A DNA stretch of 64,000 nucleotides from Hymenopellis radicata (GCA_015501595.1 JADNRX010000094.1:62001-126000), one strand, 5' to 3'; positions 10,701 through 22,000 are shown, counted from the first letter of the stretch. Translations and numbers: made by a program. The notes: generated by a model from the letters alone, not told the origin.

Positions 10701-11475
10701 GCTCTTCCCGAAATCGTCCATCTCGCCGGATGTTCCTTGAGAGGAAGTTGTTGACAGCCAATCGTGGAATAGAATACGTCGTCTTTCCATGTGTCGTTGT
10801 CTTCGACGTAGCCATATCAATGAATCTATTTTCATACCGACGAAGAAGACCAGCATATTGTTCCTCTGTCCACCGACGATGGTGGTACTGAGAAGTTGGG
10901 AGAGGCACATTAACTGGTGAGATGACTTCAGGTTTAGGTTCAGACTGTACAGCTTCTTTCTCGTCGGCAAGGTTAAGCAAACGTTCAGCTTCTTTACGCA
11001 ACCGTTCAGCAGATAAGTTGGCCGTGGATGCGCGCGATAAGGCACGAACAGAAGCGGGCCGTTCAATGTTATCGGCTTCACGCTCGAGCCGGCTCACGTT
11101 CTCGCGAGTAAGTGGGATCGTTGGGGTCGGTTGCTGAACCACGGGCGGCGTATGTTCAGACATATCAGGTCGCAAATTCGGGGGTACAAATTGATCGATA
11201 GGAATCGGGATTCGGACTCGACGCACGTTATGCAAACGTGAGGGTGGGGTCACTTGGACAGAGGGTGATGGAAAAGGGAGTATGTTATTGACAGCGCGAT
11301 GAAATTCTTCGTGCTGTGTCCGAGTAACTGGTCTCGGGCCGAAGGCAGGGTCTGGGGGAGGGACACCCGGAAGAGGGGTTTCCCAAACGCGTTTAGGTTT
11401 ACGCGGTTTTTGGGGTGGTAGGGGATCGATAGCGGGGTCAGATAGGTTTGTTGCACGGGAAGGCTGTCCCGGCAT
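7735..11475 (-). CDS. Retrotransposon gag plus aspartic protease
   Basis: Forms the particle shell and matures it. The frame is open from 11523, but the first ATG is at 11475 (MPGQPSR), giving about 1,246 aa. The N-terminal 400 residues are charged and disordered. Residues about 416-500 form a Gly/Pro/Asn-rich tract with runs of up to 15 glycines. A retrotrans_gag-like region follows (WFMSVLLWLKASNA through LMKSLPKEI, roughly 605-760). The zinc knuckle CFGCGSLEHFARNPKC (about 866-881) has spacing CX2CX4HX6C rather than the usual HX4C. An acidic linker leads to the protease, with FTLFDSGSTSD at about 1077-1087 (catalytic Asp codon 8236-8238) and the flap/second half ending near DLIVGTVFMRRH. 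It is fused in one frame and ends at UGA before pol. Confidence 0.92.
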   Translation of the reverse strand: MPGQPSRATNLSDPAIDPLPPQKPRKPKRVWETPLPGVPPPDPAFGPRPVTRTQHEEFHRAVNNILPFPSPSVQVTPPSRLHNVRRVRIPIPIDQFVPPNLRPDMSEHTPPVVQQPTPTIPLTRENVSRLEREADNIERPASVRALSRASTANLSAERLRKEAERLLNLADEKEAVQSEPKPEVISPVNVPLPTSQYHHRRWTEEQYAGLLRRYENRFIDMATSKTTTHGKTTYSIPRLAVNNFLSRNIRRDGRFREEPVDVRPELGAFSQEINDYEANVPRDSDSVRGNRREHETDSDYIRRQNAKRAIDEWSLHTGQSSPFDNQQFNDAAGFTMGMQALSEQLRLRDMARYGRSNIPVQSKVVRAPDGNLTHPDYPGTEARIGTLDEEVAMTRILRELIPSPVPTRPGTPQPPNDGPGGGGGDGGGGGGGGGGGGGGGNGPPNPPPNPNPGDGDGNPGNGGPGNGPDGNPNSNAGGTPGGAGGGGGGNGGGGGGSDAGGSQSSHPSQRPPHPGRFGSARYTSVGPNLFSATEEFHYNPVNRSDTEIMLVVFNRYERLIKKNLLKPGGNIDSGVQKSTLQGLQKPSKYGGSSSIAVFDEWFMSVLLWLKASNARGPATETDADGNEVVTAIDDHRTTTLGGMLEGNAREWYTESVQNVQWNLFEENDEPDQPTFQQVILSLYRRFIHESSFYELVKKFDGVVYRSERGIRQLFADLIRWTSMMPCPPDVYRFKHKLMKSLPKEIRDELSRDGILVASSSVDQIMQRAIIVEKGMRAIRFYDQESKDSTGGNTVRFSNETQTREYLPATRRFKKIQGERHSTRPDVARERERARLQAAYDEKHYGRPSRSNNRPSTPRNQSERLKCFGCGSLEHFARNPKCPQYGKPPLYPRGEKLAKMNEDHGHRHTADEDVQHSESDWEKESDPTDADGFGNEEPGITEFEDDPYGGSQYDTDGEDELLNAMLEERMGMMTAEENSPADFPVVYEDDSESDYDSDPFDDSASIGSHDEETMDFGEYLGAMTIEVDAGSSQTFYRPNVAPLPKAHIPKMRSRPRRTAEDNRCLSAFIVVNGQPAFTLFDSGSTSDAISPDFARVAQIKCFQLANPVGLQLGTKGSRSSITYGADASFRYGNEDNMVQGSSYYFDISNIDRYDLIVGTVFMRRHKIAVDFESNCIRIRGKKAPTLSEGEDTKEIARRYSKRVNTEGKSNNEHDLPIKPRPKTAPKPQLSDTVARLAAVSVNSPPLN

Positions 11476-11555
11476 GCAAAGGATAGACTCGAAAGTCTCC
11501 TTGTACCCGTAGGTATCGTACACAGCAACGATGTGTTACTTGATGTGTAAAAAAG

Positions 11556-11808
11556 TGTATTACTCACGGTCCGCTTTGCTTAGTTCCCAAGATTACACAC
11601 GACAAACGATACGTTGTTGCGTAATAGGTAGGGTACAAGCGATGCGGGGGGTGGGTAAAAGTAAGTTACAGTACGGTGAATAACGAGCGTGTATATATAG
11701 TAGTCTGAGAATCATATGCCAGTGAAATACATATAAGGAATAGAGGCGGTCATGTCCATAAACGGAAAAGAGGATAAGGGGTCTATAAGTGGTAATGAAT
11801 CCGTTACA
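11556..11808 (-). repeat. 5' LTR of the Ty3-type element (promoter LTR)
   Basis: 253 bp matching the left LTR with one mismatch. In the element's direction it precedes gag, so it carries the promoter. A TATA-like TATATATA lies at 11692-11699. At its 3' end the coding strand reads GTGAGTAATACA, a good splice-donor match overlapping the LTR boundary. The bases right after the LTR (CTTTTTTACACATC) do not start with the TGG expected of a tRNA primer site, so the priming mechanism is unclear. Confidence 0.95.
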
Positions 11809-11813
11809 ATCTC
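11809..11813. repeat. Target-site duplication, right copy (ATCTC)
   Basis: ATCTC directly after the right LTR, identical to 1410-1414. Host sequence resumes at 11814. Confidence 0.93.
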
Positions 11814-12307
11814 ATAATGATGATACCTGCTGTCAGTCACGACTTTTCAGGGTATGAATTACTACAGTGTTCCATTTCAACGAAGACCCGGTTCGATTCG
11901 ACAGCACGAACCAGTCTATCATCAGAGCGAGGCTGAATGGGGCTCTAGCCTTGGAAATCTTCAATTAATTCATTCACACGAGTGACAAGATCCTAAACAT
12001 TGCTTCCGCGGACGACGAGCAATTGGCGTCTGCGGGACGTGATAGTGTCAGAAACTGGTCAGAACACCACCCGTGAGTATGCGCACCTGTGCTCAAAAGA
12101 GTATTTGGTTTCCCATCGAAAGGATGCATTGATATGGAAGTCGAACAAGGTCGAAAGACCAGAACGCGTGAGGACACCTACAGATGGGATTTTACCAAGT
12201 ATAATGCGTATGATGATCTGAAGGAGGAATAGCAGCTAGGACGAGTCGGAAAGCCTTCTGATGAATCCGATTTGAGCAAGACCAGGTGTAGGGCGAGTTT
12301 GTAATTT

Positions 12308-12334
12308 GCCTGTTTGTGTAATTTGCAAACAGGC
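12308..12334. repeat. Inverted repeat, 9-bp stem and 9-nt loop
   Basis: GCCTGTTTG at 12308-12316 pairs perfectly with CAAACAGGC at 12326-12334, with the loop TGTAATTTG between. It lies in gene-free DNA and no T run follows. No function can be assigned. Confidence 0.6.
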
Positions 12335-13555
12335 ACCCTCCTTCATGCTTCGACATGTCTAAAATCCTTCCACTCTCATCGGAAACAATTTCGGTTGCAT
12401 GACCAGATACAGCAGGATTCATGGGATCCGAAACAATCGTACAGCGCGCGGCTCAATGAACAGGCGTGTTGTGAACGAACGAGGATATAATGGGGCCCGC
12501 AGGCGAGCAGATTCTCGATTGACAGTGCTCCTTGAGCCCGGGGCCTACACATAGCCGCCTGGACGGATCTGGCATAGATCTTCACTAGGAGATACGGTAA
12601 ATGGGCGTGGTGCTGCATTTTTATCGGGAACAGACACCCTTTCCTCGCGCATTACGGGATCCCAGAGCGAAATTGTGCTGCTCTCTTTGTGCCCCGTTAT
12701 TTTATAGGCTTCGCCACACCTTGTGCGTATTCAGTTGTGGCATGCGCAGTGGAGAACGACGGCCACTTACCCATTGTCAGGACACGGACGCAGCAGCATT
12801 CGTTTCGCCACAGTCCAGATCGTCAGACATATGTGCAGCCCGGGCGATACCTACCAGCTGAATGCAGCACCACACGGCGACCTCTTCGAATGTCTCCTGC
12901 GCTGAAGCTTCCCCCGGAAATTATTCTCCTCGCAACTTCGTCTTCGACGACAGACCATCTCCCTTCACAAACACCACAGAACAGGCTAGATAGACTCCCT
13001 CCTCCGTAAAATCACAGTAAAGCCCAGCCTGAAGCCCTGCTCTGGATGCAAAATCACGCATTCATTCGCTTCAGCAGTACAGAAACCTCCCGGGTTATTT
13101 CTGGATTCCGCCGCACGGCAGGCGTGTGAGTCGCCGCCACACTCTGTCGACATCCCCGCGCGCGCCCAGAGACAGCAGATGTTTGAAATGAACTACCAAG
13201 GATAGGATCTAGTGTTTGCCCGCCAAAGACCTCGAATCCCGCAGGAATCTTCCTGTTCCCATTTCGGACAAGCGCGACTCGAGAGACCTCGTGGCGCTTC
13301 GGATTTCATTTTTGAAAGACGCGCACCGCCTTTCGCCGTTACATGACAGAGAGGGGATGGCGTTTGAAACAAGAGCTAGACCAGACAAGCTTTTGGAGAC
13401 GACGTGGCAAGTTACTTCTGCAGTATAGTGGCTTTAGTCGGTTTTTTTCTTTTAACGCGCGATCTGTTTTCCGTTCACAAGGCTGTGGAACGCGCTATAT
13501 GGTAAGCATTCTCATCTGCGCGAAGGATTTGCGAGGGCGAGACGGATGGAAATGG

Positions 13556-13735
13556 TGGTTGGCTTTGCGGTAGGTTAAGCTACCGGGAAAGTTGCGTTAC
13601 GCAGAAATCGAGCGTCCTTTCCCTCGAGGCACCGCGCTGAGTATTTGCGAGTTTGATGTAGACGTGAATGATGGCTGGCCTTGCAGTAGGTTATCCTCCT
13701 GGGGAAGCTGCAGAAAGCGAGTGTCCTTTTCCTCC
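13556..13735. repeat. Imperfect tandem duplication of about 70 bp, period about 118 bp
   Basis: The segment from about 13556 (GGTTGGCTTTGCGGTAGGTTA ... GAGCGTCCTTTCCCTC) recurs with substitutions and a small gap from about 13674 (GGCTGGCCTTGCAGTAGGTTA ... GAGTGTCCTTTTCCTC). Both copies lie in non-coding DNA. Confidence 0.6.
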
Positions 13736-14694
13736 ACGTTGAGAATACTGCTGCAGGTTGTCCGTATCATGTACGTCGCTTCATCGTCAAATGCCAATCC
13801 AGACTGACCTGTGGAAACGTCCCTCTGCGATAGACTAACATTCCACGGCGTCCTTGTATCTGTAGCACGTCGTTCCAAGCATTGTCAATGCACCTTCACC
13901 GCAGGCTAAATGAAAAAGTGACCTTGGTTCCAATTTTCACTTTCGTCGAGCCCGAGCTGCCACTTTGGCGCTGGCCCTCTTGTGGTCTTTGACACGACTT
14001 GGCTGGACGAGCAAACATTGTAGCCGACGGCCGACAACGTATTTCTGTCTGCTTTGGTGAAGAGCTCTAGGTCCAAGATATTTCTTATTTTGTACGTAAC
14101 TATTTCCAGTTCTGTTCCAATGTCCATGGCGCGACCTAACCTCCAGTGTTCAGATTAGCTCTCTATAGACGACAAGGCGACATGACATATCCCAACTGGG
14201 CAAATCAGTAGTTTTAGATGTTGTCCAAAACGAGCGGAGTCAATCTTCATGCGGTTCCGTTCTGGCCAGTCGCAATCTTTCTACCCTTGTTCCAAGCTCG
14301 CACCAGATGCATGGCGGATCTTTTGTCGACGATCTGTCCGATCGCGAAAAATCCTCGATCAAACGCGTCTAGTTAGAAGGTGGCGCGTTTTTTGGGGCGA
14401 AATGAGGGATTTTAAAAAACTCGATAGATGAGCTCGCCAACCTTTCGGATACTCAAACTTTGATGCACCTCACGTAACACATGCATTCTGAAGTATCGAA
14501 GCAACCACGAACATCAAAGGAGACCACGAACTAACTAAAGAAAACGACGAAAGCAGAACGTACACGATGTAAGTAGCTCGAACAGAAAAAGTACATACAG
14601 ACGAAGATAGCACTAGACCTACAGGTAAGTATCACAGACTAGCCAAATAAGAAAACATGGAATTGCGGTCCCAAATGAAAGTTCGGCCACAGAG

Positions 14695-15497
14695 CTAAGT
14701 TTGGGGTAACTGGTACAAGTGGTGGCCTCCCATTGATACCGATGCGTCTGGGAGTGACATGACGTATGAAGGACTGTGATATGGAGGAGGGTACGGAGGA
14801 ACGAAAGCAGCGCGGTACGGAGATTGAGCGGGGGATAAGCGTTCTCATCCGCGGTCTCGGCGTGGGGCGAAGGGGGCGGAGAGTAGGACATGGTGGTGAA
14901 AAAGTATTGGGGGTGAGGGTGGGTATGATGATGATAGTATGTCGGCGAATCCCCAGGCTTGCCAGGTGGGGGAGACGGCGGATACTGTGAATAGTAGCCA
15001 GGAACATAACCTGTCGGACCCATGAAGGGTGAACCGGCAGGGGAGCACTCGTTGGCGAGTACGGTGCTCCATTGATAGGCACGTCGATGTCGACGTTACC
15101 TGCACGATCTTGGTTAATGGTCATTGTAAGGGAAAAGAAGAGTAATCAAGAAACGCACCTTTTGCATCGCGCTTCTTGTAGGGACCTCTCTTGATACCTT
15201 TCTTGCGTTCCTTGCGCTGGAATCGACGCACTCGTCGGCGATCCCGTATCGGACGCAACGGAGACACGGACGGCAATCATCGCACTTTTTGCATGCCTTC
15301 TGACACTTTGTGCATGCATTCTTGACCTGGCGACGTTTGGCACGGAGAGGAGGGGCGGGAACGAGCCCAGAAGAGTAAGGGTACATTTGAGGCATGGGTG
15401 ATGAGTCGTAAGGGAGAGAATGAACGGTCATCGGGGAAGAGTTGTCTGAGGCTGGTGAAAGCAAGGCCGAATCTGTGGGATAGGCATTGGACGCCAT
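14695..15497 (-). CDS. Fungal Zn2Cys6 (Gal4-type) transcription regulator
   Basis: A likely DNA-binding regulator. It starts at MASNAYPTDS. Around residues 55-90 it has the cysteine cluster ACTKCQKACKKCDDC then RPCLRCVRYGIADEC, preceded by basic KRRQVKN and followed (after a frame correction) by a basic RKERKKG-type segment typical of the family. One intron (15109-15158) follows. The rest is Pro/Tyr-rich, with PTGYVPGYYSQYPP, and ends LYQLPQT at 14695. Three single-base deletions break the frame, at C runs opposite 15219-15220, 15040-15043 and 14830-14834. With one C added to each, the protein reads as expected for its family to a natural stop. So I read this as an intact gene with sequence errors, though a pseudogene is possible. 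It is divergent from the DYRK gene, 593 bp apart. Confidence 0.82.
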
Positions 15498-16090
15498 AAG
15501 CAGAGAAGAGAAAGTCCAAGTAAACCAGCCGCAGAGGACGAGTGGATGCGCGTCGCACGCGGTCTGGGGCAGACAGGGCCAGGACGTAGGTTGCTACAGC
15601 TCTTATAGGTGAGTGAACATGGCAGGATGGATTCAAAGAAACTGACTGTTAATCCAGATGAAGGCTGTGAACGTTGGAAGAAACGTGGGGTCAGAGCGGA
15701 TGCACAATGAAATGTAGATATACTCAACAACTGACGTGACAAACGCCTGCAGACGAGCTGGTTTGAATCGTTGCAACTTGTTTCAACCGACTTGGAAGCG
15801 ACGGCGACACTGTTCGCTTTATATCAACATTAGTCCGGTCTACAACTAACTAGTATCTGCTTGAAAGCAGCTATCCGTGCCGCCTTTTGTTTGTCCACGT
15901 TTGTGCCACCCCGGCATTCAACGGCAACGAGGCTTACCCTCGTCGTCGTCGAGCCCGTTCTCCACACAGCGCCCACCATCCTGTTCGCCCTCATAGTCCG
16001 CGCCGGCGCACCGTCTGCTCGTTGTTGTGAGCAACGTCCAGCTCGTCGTCGTCTCTCTTTTCTCTCTTTTCCTTTCTTTCTCTTTTCCCC
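15498..16090. promoter_or_regulatory. Divergent intergenic region between the Zn2Cys6 gene and the DYRK kinase gene
   Basis: 593 bp between two start codons pointing apart, so it must hold both promoters and 5' leaders. The stretch just before ATG 16091 is strongly pyrimidine-rich (TCTCTTTTC repeats, about 16050-16090), as is common upstream of basidiomycete genes. No specific factor site is called. Confidence 0.5.
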
Positions 16091-19000
16091 ATGTCCGCTC
16101 CCCCTTCTCCAGGCCCTACCGCGGGCGGCTTCCGTCGACGAGAGCGACCTCCAGCTCTAGAGATTCATCACAACTCTACCGCTGCTGCTGCCAAGGGTGC
16201 TCGCGATGAACGCGACGATGACTTGCTTGCAGACTCGGCTCGCACGCTCCAGGTTGGCATACCATTTCTTTCTCGTGTTCATACCGTATCATTTACTCAT
16301 ACTGTCTCTTAGCCCAGTCTCCTTGTATCTCCAGCTCAAGAGGAGCCCCCGATGGACTCTGATTATCCCGCGTCTCGCTCCGCCTCCAGTGTCTCCTTGG
16401 ACCCGTATTACTTTACGACCCAGTCCCCTTCCGACTCACCATATCCGCCTCCTCTTCCTTCGCTAAGAGCGACGCCAGAGAACAGAAGCTTTAACGAACC
16501 TGTTACACCCGCAAGAGACCCATCAACCATTGACAGGCGTGGTCTGGTGGGTGTGGGAGAGCTCGCTACTCCTCGATGGACGCGCAGTGCCGGCAACAGC
16601 AGCGACGAGCGGATATCAATTCCAGAGCCTGTCTTGGAGACGGAACCGTATCAGGTCATTGACGCTGCGGAAGTCGAGGACGATGTTCCTGACAGCCCGT
16701 GGACTATAGAGGCTGTAGATGGTGAATCATCCGAGAAAGAAGAGGTATGTTCAACATACTGCGTTCTGCACCGCGTTTAACATTCCTTTAGCCCGCAAGG
16801 TTTTCGCCAGCTCCGCGCCCTCTGCGTCAACGCCCTTCCATCGCTGAGGAGAGTGGCGGCGAGGAAATTTTATACCCTCGAAAACCCCCAGTCCCTACTG
16901 CTGAGTTACCCAGACGCTCTACCACCATCGACGAGGAAAAGGCCACGGAAGTATCTGATTCGCTCCAATCTCTCCCTCCGAGTGCTTTCAGTCAGCCCGT
17001 CCGCAGGGCTAAAAAGCGTACTTCGGACGAGTTCGAGCACGATCAGTCTGGCTCTCTCGTCTCGAAAGGCATCGGCTCTAGTGGCCACTCGAGAGAGAAG
17101 AGCAAGGAAGAAAAGCCTTTTACTCGTCGACATCGGAGTCTCAATTCAGGAAATATGCCCATCACCAGGGATGGCAAGACAAGGCGGCGGGAAAGCGTTG
17201 GCGTCTCTACGAGTGCCAGCTCAAAGTCTGTGCAAAAACACACAAGGCAAGCATCTGCAGGCTCGTCGTCGTCAAGCCATACCGACAGTCACCCTCGACG
17301 CGTTCATACGACAGACTTTTCCCATCTTCCTCCTTCCCCGTCGTCTTCGTCTATTCAACACTTCCTGCGACAGGCTGGCAATAACTCAAGCCCCAACGCC
17401 TCCCCGCTCCACTCTTCCAAAGATGCCCATTTATCACACTCTCCCAACGTGGCGCACTCTCTGTTGAGGGGAACTCAAGAGGGATGGTCCGGCCTTGATG
17501 ATGAAGCGACGGCAGAAGCCCTTCGGAAGCTGGATGGGCTTTCGGGTCGTAACGCTCGAGCTCGAGCAAGCGTCACAAGTCTTGGTCGTCCTCTGAGCTT
17601 GAGCCGGCCAGGTACACCGCCGTCGAAATCTGGTGGCGAATGGGAAGGCGTAGGGGATAGGAAAGTAAATCGTTCGAGCAGTGCGGCGAAGGAAAGGGAA
17701 ATAGCTCAGCGGCAACTCCTTGGCCTTGGGATTCATGGAGCGAACGAGTCGCTTCTTGATGTCGAACCCATCGGAACTGCTCTCAGCAGCGATGACCAAC
17801 CGACGCAGTACTCCCACATACCAGAAAAGGTGCCTAAAAAGAGTGGAACAGGAAGCGCAAGATCTAGCTTTACACCTAAACGTGGCTCTGCTTCTTCGAC
17901 AACATACACCGGTACTCCAACTACGAGCTCCAGAGATTCTGCCTCCATGTCAGCTACCACGAGCATGACGTCCGTTTCAGTGGCCTCTATGCGCAAAGCT
18001 CGCCGGAACAGTGCAAGCAGTGACGTTTCTAGTGTTCACTCAGGTGACGCTACCTCTTTAAAGGATCGTGTGGCATCACTTGCTGCAAATGGGGAAGCCC
18101 AAGATGACGCCGATGTACCTCCGGTTCCTCCTCTACCGAAGGATTTGTCCACCTACAGGTCGCCCCCGTCGACTGCCGTCGGGCCTTCTTTCCCGTCTAC
18201 CTCCCTGCCTGAGGATAGTCGCGATAGCCAAGACACCAACGCAAGTGATCGTTTAGAGATTCCCACTGTGAATGCGACGTCACCTTCCAACGGCGTTTCC
18301 CCTGCCCGCCGTCAGAGCCAGCACTACACGTCAGGTTATGCCAGCATGACCTCTGCGTCTGACTCTGCGCCTCCTGTTCAAAAGACGCCATCTAAAAAAA
18401 TGGAGTTTTTCGAGCGCTTTGAACATCAAATTGACGAGTTCACCTTCATCGTCGTCATCGAAGTCGAGTGGTTTCCCTCTCAGCCCCCGCGCTGTCAGCT
18501 TCGGTCAGCAGATTCGCAGGTCCACTTCCAAGGACCAGGCTCTGTCGCATGCTGCCACTCAGTGGTCACCCACACAACCAGATGCGATGGCTTCAGCAGC
18601 GTCCCTCACCTCTCTGTCGTCGGTTGGCTCGGCGCGCACTCCAGCACCTTCCACGGCCAAGACGCCAGACCGGCGCATTCCCAGCCGATCAGACACCAAC
18701 TCTAGCGCGAGTACTAACCATACTTTTGCATTAGGGCCACCTACGCAAACTCCTTTGAGCCCGACGTCTTCTGTTCGGCGCGGACAGTCCAAACGGCTTA
18801 CTCCTTCCTCTATACCCTTCTTTCGCAGGTCCTCGTCACAGTCCATGCAGCTGCCTTTGCCAAGCGCCGCGACGCCATCCTCTCCACCGCTATCGACTGG
18901 GAACATGGGCCCACCATCGTCCAACTACAAGAAGAGTACATCACCTGGCTTGGACTTCAATCCTCCTTCAACCTCTGCACATAAGAAATCTTCCATGTTG

Positions 19001-22000
19001 AGTTTAGGTCTCCCTTCGTTGTTGAAAGGTTCGAGTTCAAGGAGGAGCCTTCACAGTGATTCCAAAGAGGCTGCCAAGACTTCACCAAAGCCTAAGGAGT
19101 TGGAACGCGAGAAATCACGAGCGGAGAAGGAGAAGAAGAAGGATGACAAGGACAGAAGTGAGAGCAGAATATCAGTGCTTATGGGTCGGAAGCGAGGCAA
19201 GGTAAGTGCCGTTGACCGTTTGATGCGGCCCTTTTACTTATGTTAATATTAGACATTATCTTCAACGGATCCTCGCAAGCCCAAGTCACCCGTCAGTCTC
19301 CCTCCTCTTCATGTCGCTGCGTTGGAGCCTGCGACAGCCCAGCGAGTTGCGCGACTGAAAGGTTCATCTGGCTCTACGCCCACGTCGACTTCTTCACGAG
19401 GCTCATCATCTTCTTCACGGTTGACATCTCAAACTGTCAGTTCGATGCAGAAGCAATCTGACACGTCTCTTCGTAGTCGCAATCAACTCCCGACTATTGC
19501 AGGTTCTCCGTCGGTCGGCACTGGCAACACTTCCCAAACTTCCAAAGACATCAATGGCCCACCCAACAGCCTGATGAATTCTGGTTCAAGTCTGCCTAAG
19601 GAAACTCCGACAAAGATACCCCGCATATCGAGCCGTACTTCTGCAGCTGGGTCGCCGACGTTGAAGGGCGCAACGCCGTTGACCAATCGTCGACAGAGCT
19701 CGAATGCCCACGCTTCGTCCTCGACAAATCCATCGCCTACCTTGAATGAGTTTGGTGTGTTGGACGAGACGACACCGAATGCGAAGACTGTCGTGGCAGG
19801 GGCAACACGTATCAGAGCCTCTCCCTCCACAATAACGTCCTCTATATCTCGTGTGCCTCGTCAGGTATCCGGAAATGCATCGTCGACATCGACATCCGGT
19901 ATCCTTCCTAGGAAGAGCAATCGCGAATCCATCTCTTTCAGTGGCCTGCGGAAGTCTTCCACTGCCTCTGTAGCATCGCTTTCAACAGCAAATGCTGGAA
20001 CCGATACCACGACCACCTCCACCCACCACCGCTTCTCTGCTCTTTCTCCCTCAAAAGGACTCAAGCTCCTTAGTCCGAAAATATCGCTTCCTGCTGCTCG
20101 CTCCTCGAACAGCTCCAGTAGTCACAACATTCACCAAGCTATGGCGTCTGCATCTTCCAGCAGGCAGTCGTTGTCGACGCCATCGCCAGTTCCAAGTTCA
20201 GCGGAAGACGAGGAGCTCGCCGGGGACGAGGAAATGATGAATTATATCAGACGGCAGCATGCGAAGAAACTCTCCAACGGTGCTTCTCAAGAAGAGCTAG
20301 ATGAGTTGCTACGATTTCCTGAACCCATTCCTCCGGCGAAGGCTATGACCCCAGATGGTAGCTTCATTCGTCCTCTTCTTCTTCTTGTGATCTAACTTCC
20401 TTATGCAGAGGTTCTCAACGGTTCCCAGAACCAATATCTCTCTGATTATGAACGTAAAGAGATCAAGGATTATCCTTCCGTCTACTTCATCGGCGCACGA
20501 AGCAAAAAGAAACTTGCCACACGCGATGTCACTACCAACAACTTTGGCTATGACGATGACCGAGGCGACTACCAGATTGTCATGCGTGATCATCTGGCCT
20601 ACCGCTACGAAGTTGTGGAGACTGTCGGCAAAGGCTCGTTCGGCCAAGTTCTCAACTGCCGTGATCACCAAACGGGAGACTCGGTCGCGATCAAGATTAT
20701 CAGGAACAAGAAACGATTCCATCACCAGGCTTTGGTTGAGATCAAGATCTTGGACAATTTGCGTAAATGGGTGAGTGTCGCTCTACATGCAGATCTCCTT
20801 TTATTCACATTTGTTGGCAGGACGAGGAAGAGAAACACCATGTCATTAAGATGACAGAAAACTTCTATTTCCGCGGGCATTTATGCATTGCGATGGAGCT
20901 TCTCAGTATCAACCTCTATGAGTTGATTAAAGCTAACGGCTTCGTTGGCTTCACGACCGCTCTAATACGACGTTTTACAAGCCAAATGCTTCTGTCTTTG
21001 TCTCTTATGCGGCACCATCGCATCGTGCATTGTGACCTCAAGCCTGAGGTGAGTGGTTTCTGATTCCAGTGGATCTCAAAAGATTTACACGTTCTTCCAG
21101 AACGTGTTACTTCGACATCCTGCGAAGAGTGCCATCAAGGTGATCGACTTCGGCAGCAGCTGTTTAGAAAGCGAAAAGAGTATGTTCAACCCTTCCGTAC
21201 TCATGAGAATGTTCTGACGCTTTTTTGATTAGTCTACACATATATCCAAAGTCGTTTCTATCGTTCTCCGGAGGTCATTTTGGGAATGAACTACCACATG
21301 GCCATTGACATGTGGAGTTTGGGCTGTATTTTGGCCGAGCTGTACACTGGCTTCCCCATATTCCCTGGCGAGAACGAGCAGGAGCAGTTGTCATGTATCA
21401 TGGAGGTCCTTGGCGTACCGGATAAGGAGTTCGTCAATAAGAGCTCACGCAAGAAGCTCTTCTTCGGTAAGACACCCCGTTTCATTTCATTTACAATGGG
21501 CTCATCATTCTTTCAGAATCAAACGGTGCTCCAGGATCGTAACGAATTCTAAAGGACGAAAGAGGAGACCGGGCTCGAAGTCATTGGCACAGTCGCTTCG
21601 TTGCAACGACGAGGACTTCATTGACTTTATCGCCAAGTGTCTTGTCTGGGATCCCGAGCGACGCATGAAGCCTGCAGCTGCCCTCCGCCACCCTTTCGTC
21701 ACCGGTCGCCGGCCTAAAGTGCTGACCGCCTCCTCCAAGGGTACTCTATCGACGACGAGTCTTAGCACGCGTCGAAAAGATACGCTGGAAACGCCCAAGA
21801 AGTCTTTGATTAGCGCACCGACTCCTCTAACTGCTAGAACGTCACGAACTACCGGAAATCCAACGACCCCCAGTAACTCTTCTCATGTTTCCACGGTTGG
21901 ATCCACATCGAGATCTTTCAGAGCGTCTCAGCCTCAAAGTCTTTCATCCTATCATTCCAATCGGACTCTTAACGGGTATGCTGTACGTTCGTAACTTCTA

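Larger units (their letters stand above)
1415..11808 (-). mobile_element. Full-length Ty3-type LTR retrotransposon with an extra 3' ORF
   Basis: A 10,394-bp element with two 253-bp LTRs that differ at one base (1419 A versus 11560 T), TG...CA ends and a 5-bp target duplication. All coding is on the minus strand, in the order gag-protease, UGA, RT, RNase H, integrase, chromodomain-like segment, extra ORF, polypurine tract, 3' LTR. The near-identical LTRs mean a recent insertion. It sits between the MINDY stop codon and a gene-poor stretch, antisense to MINDY. Protease-RT-RNase H-integrase order and the terminal chromo-like segment place it in the Ty3 (chromovirus-like) group. Three one-base frame breaks in pol match the errors seen in host genes across the window, so I do not take them as proof that the element is dead. 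Confidence 0.95.
11814..14694. other. Gene-poor stretch right of the retroelement
   Basis: About 2.9 kb in which every ORF is short and none shows a recognisable domain or a credible splice chain. It holds a small hairpin (12308-12334) and an imperfect tandem duplication (13556-13735). A short ORF at 12895-13009 starts MSPALKLPPEIILL, which faintly recalls the start of an F-box, but it stops after 38 codons. The original MINDY downstream sequence continues here, since the element split it. Confidence 0.6.

Noticed and set aside
11885..11905. tRNA gene suggested by GGTTCGATTC
   Set aside because: The B-box-like sequence is present, but no A box or cloverleaf can be drawn upstream.
12895..13009. 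F-box protein start (LKLPPEIILL)
   Set aside because: Stops after 38 codons and no continuing exon was found; too short to support.
14695..15497. Pseudogene call for the Zn2Cys6 gene
   Set aside because: Three breaks in 800 bp would suggest decay, but all are one-base C-run deletions matching the window-wide error pattern and the corrected protein is family-like.
16853..17467. 204-codon ORF overlapping the DYRK gene in another frame
   Set aside because: Shadow of exon 3 in the Ser-rich region; the DYRK frame is continuous through it.
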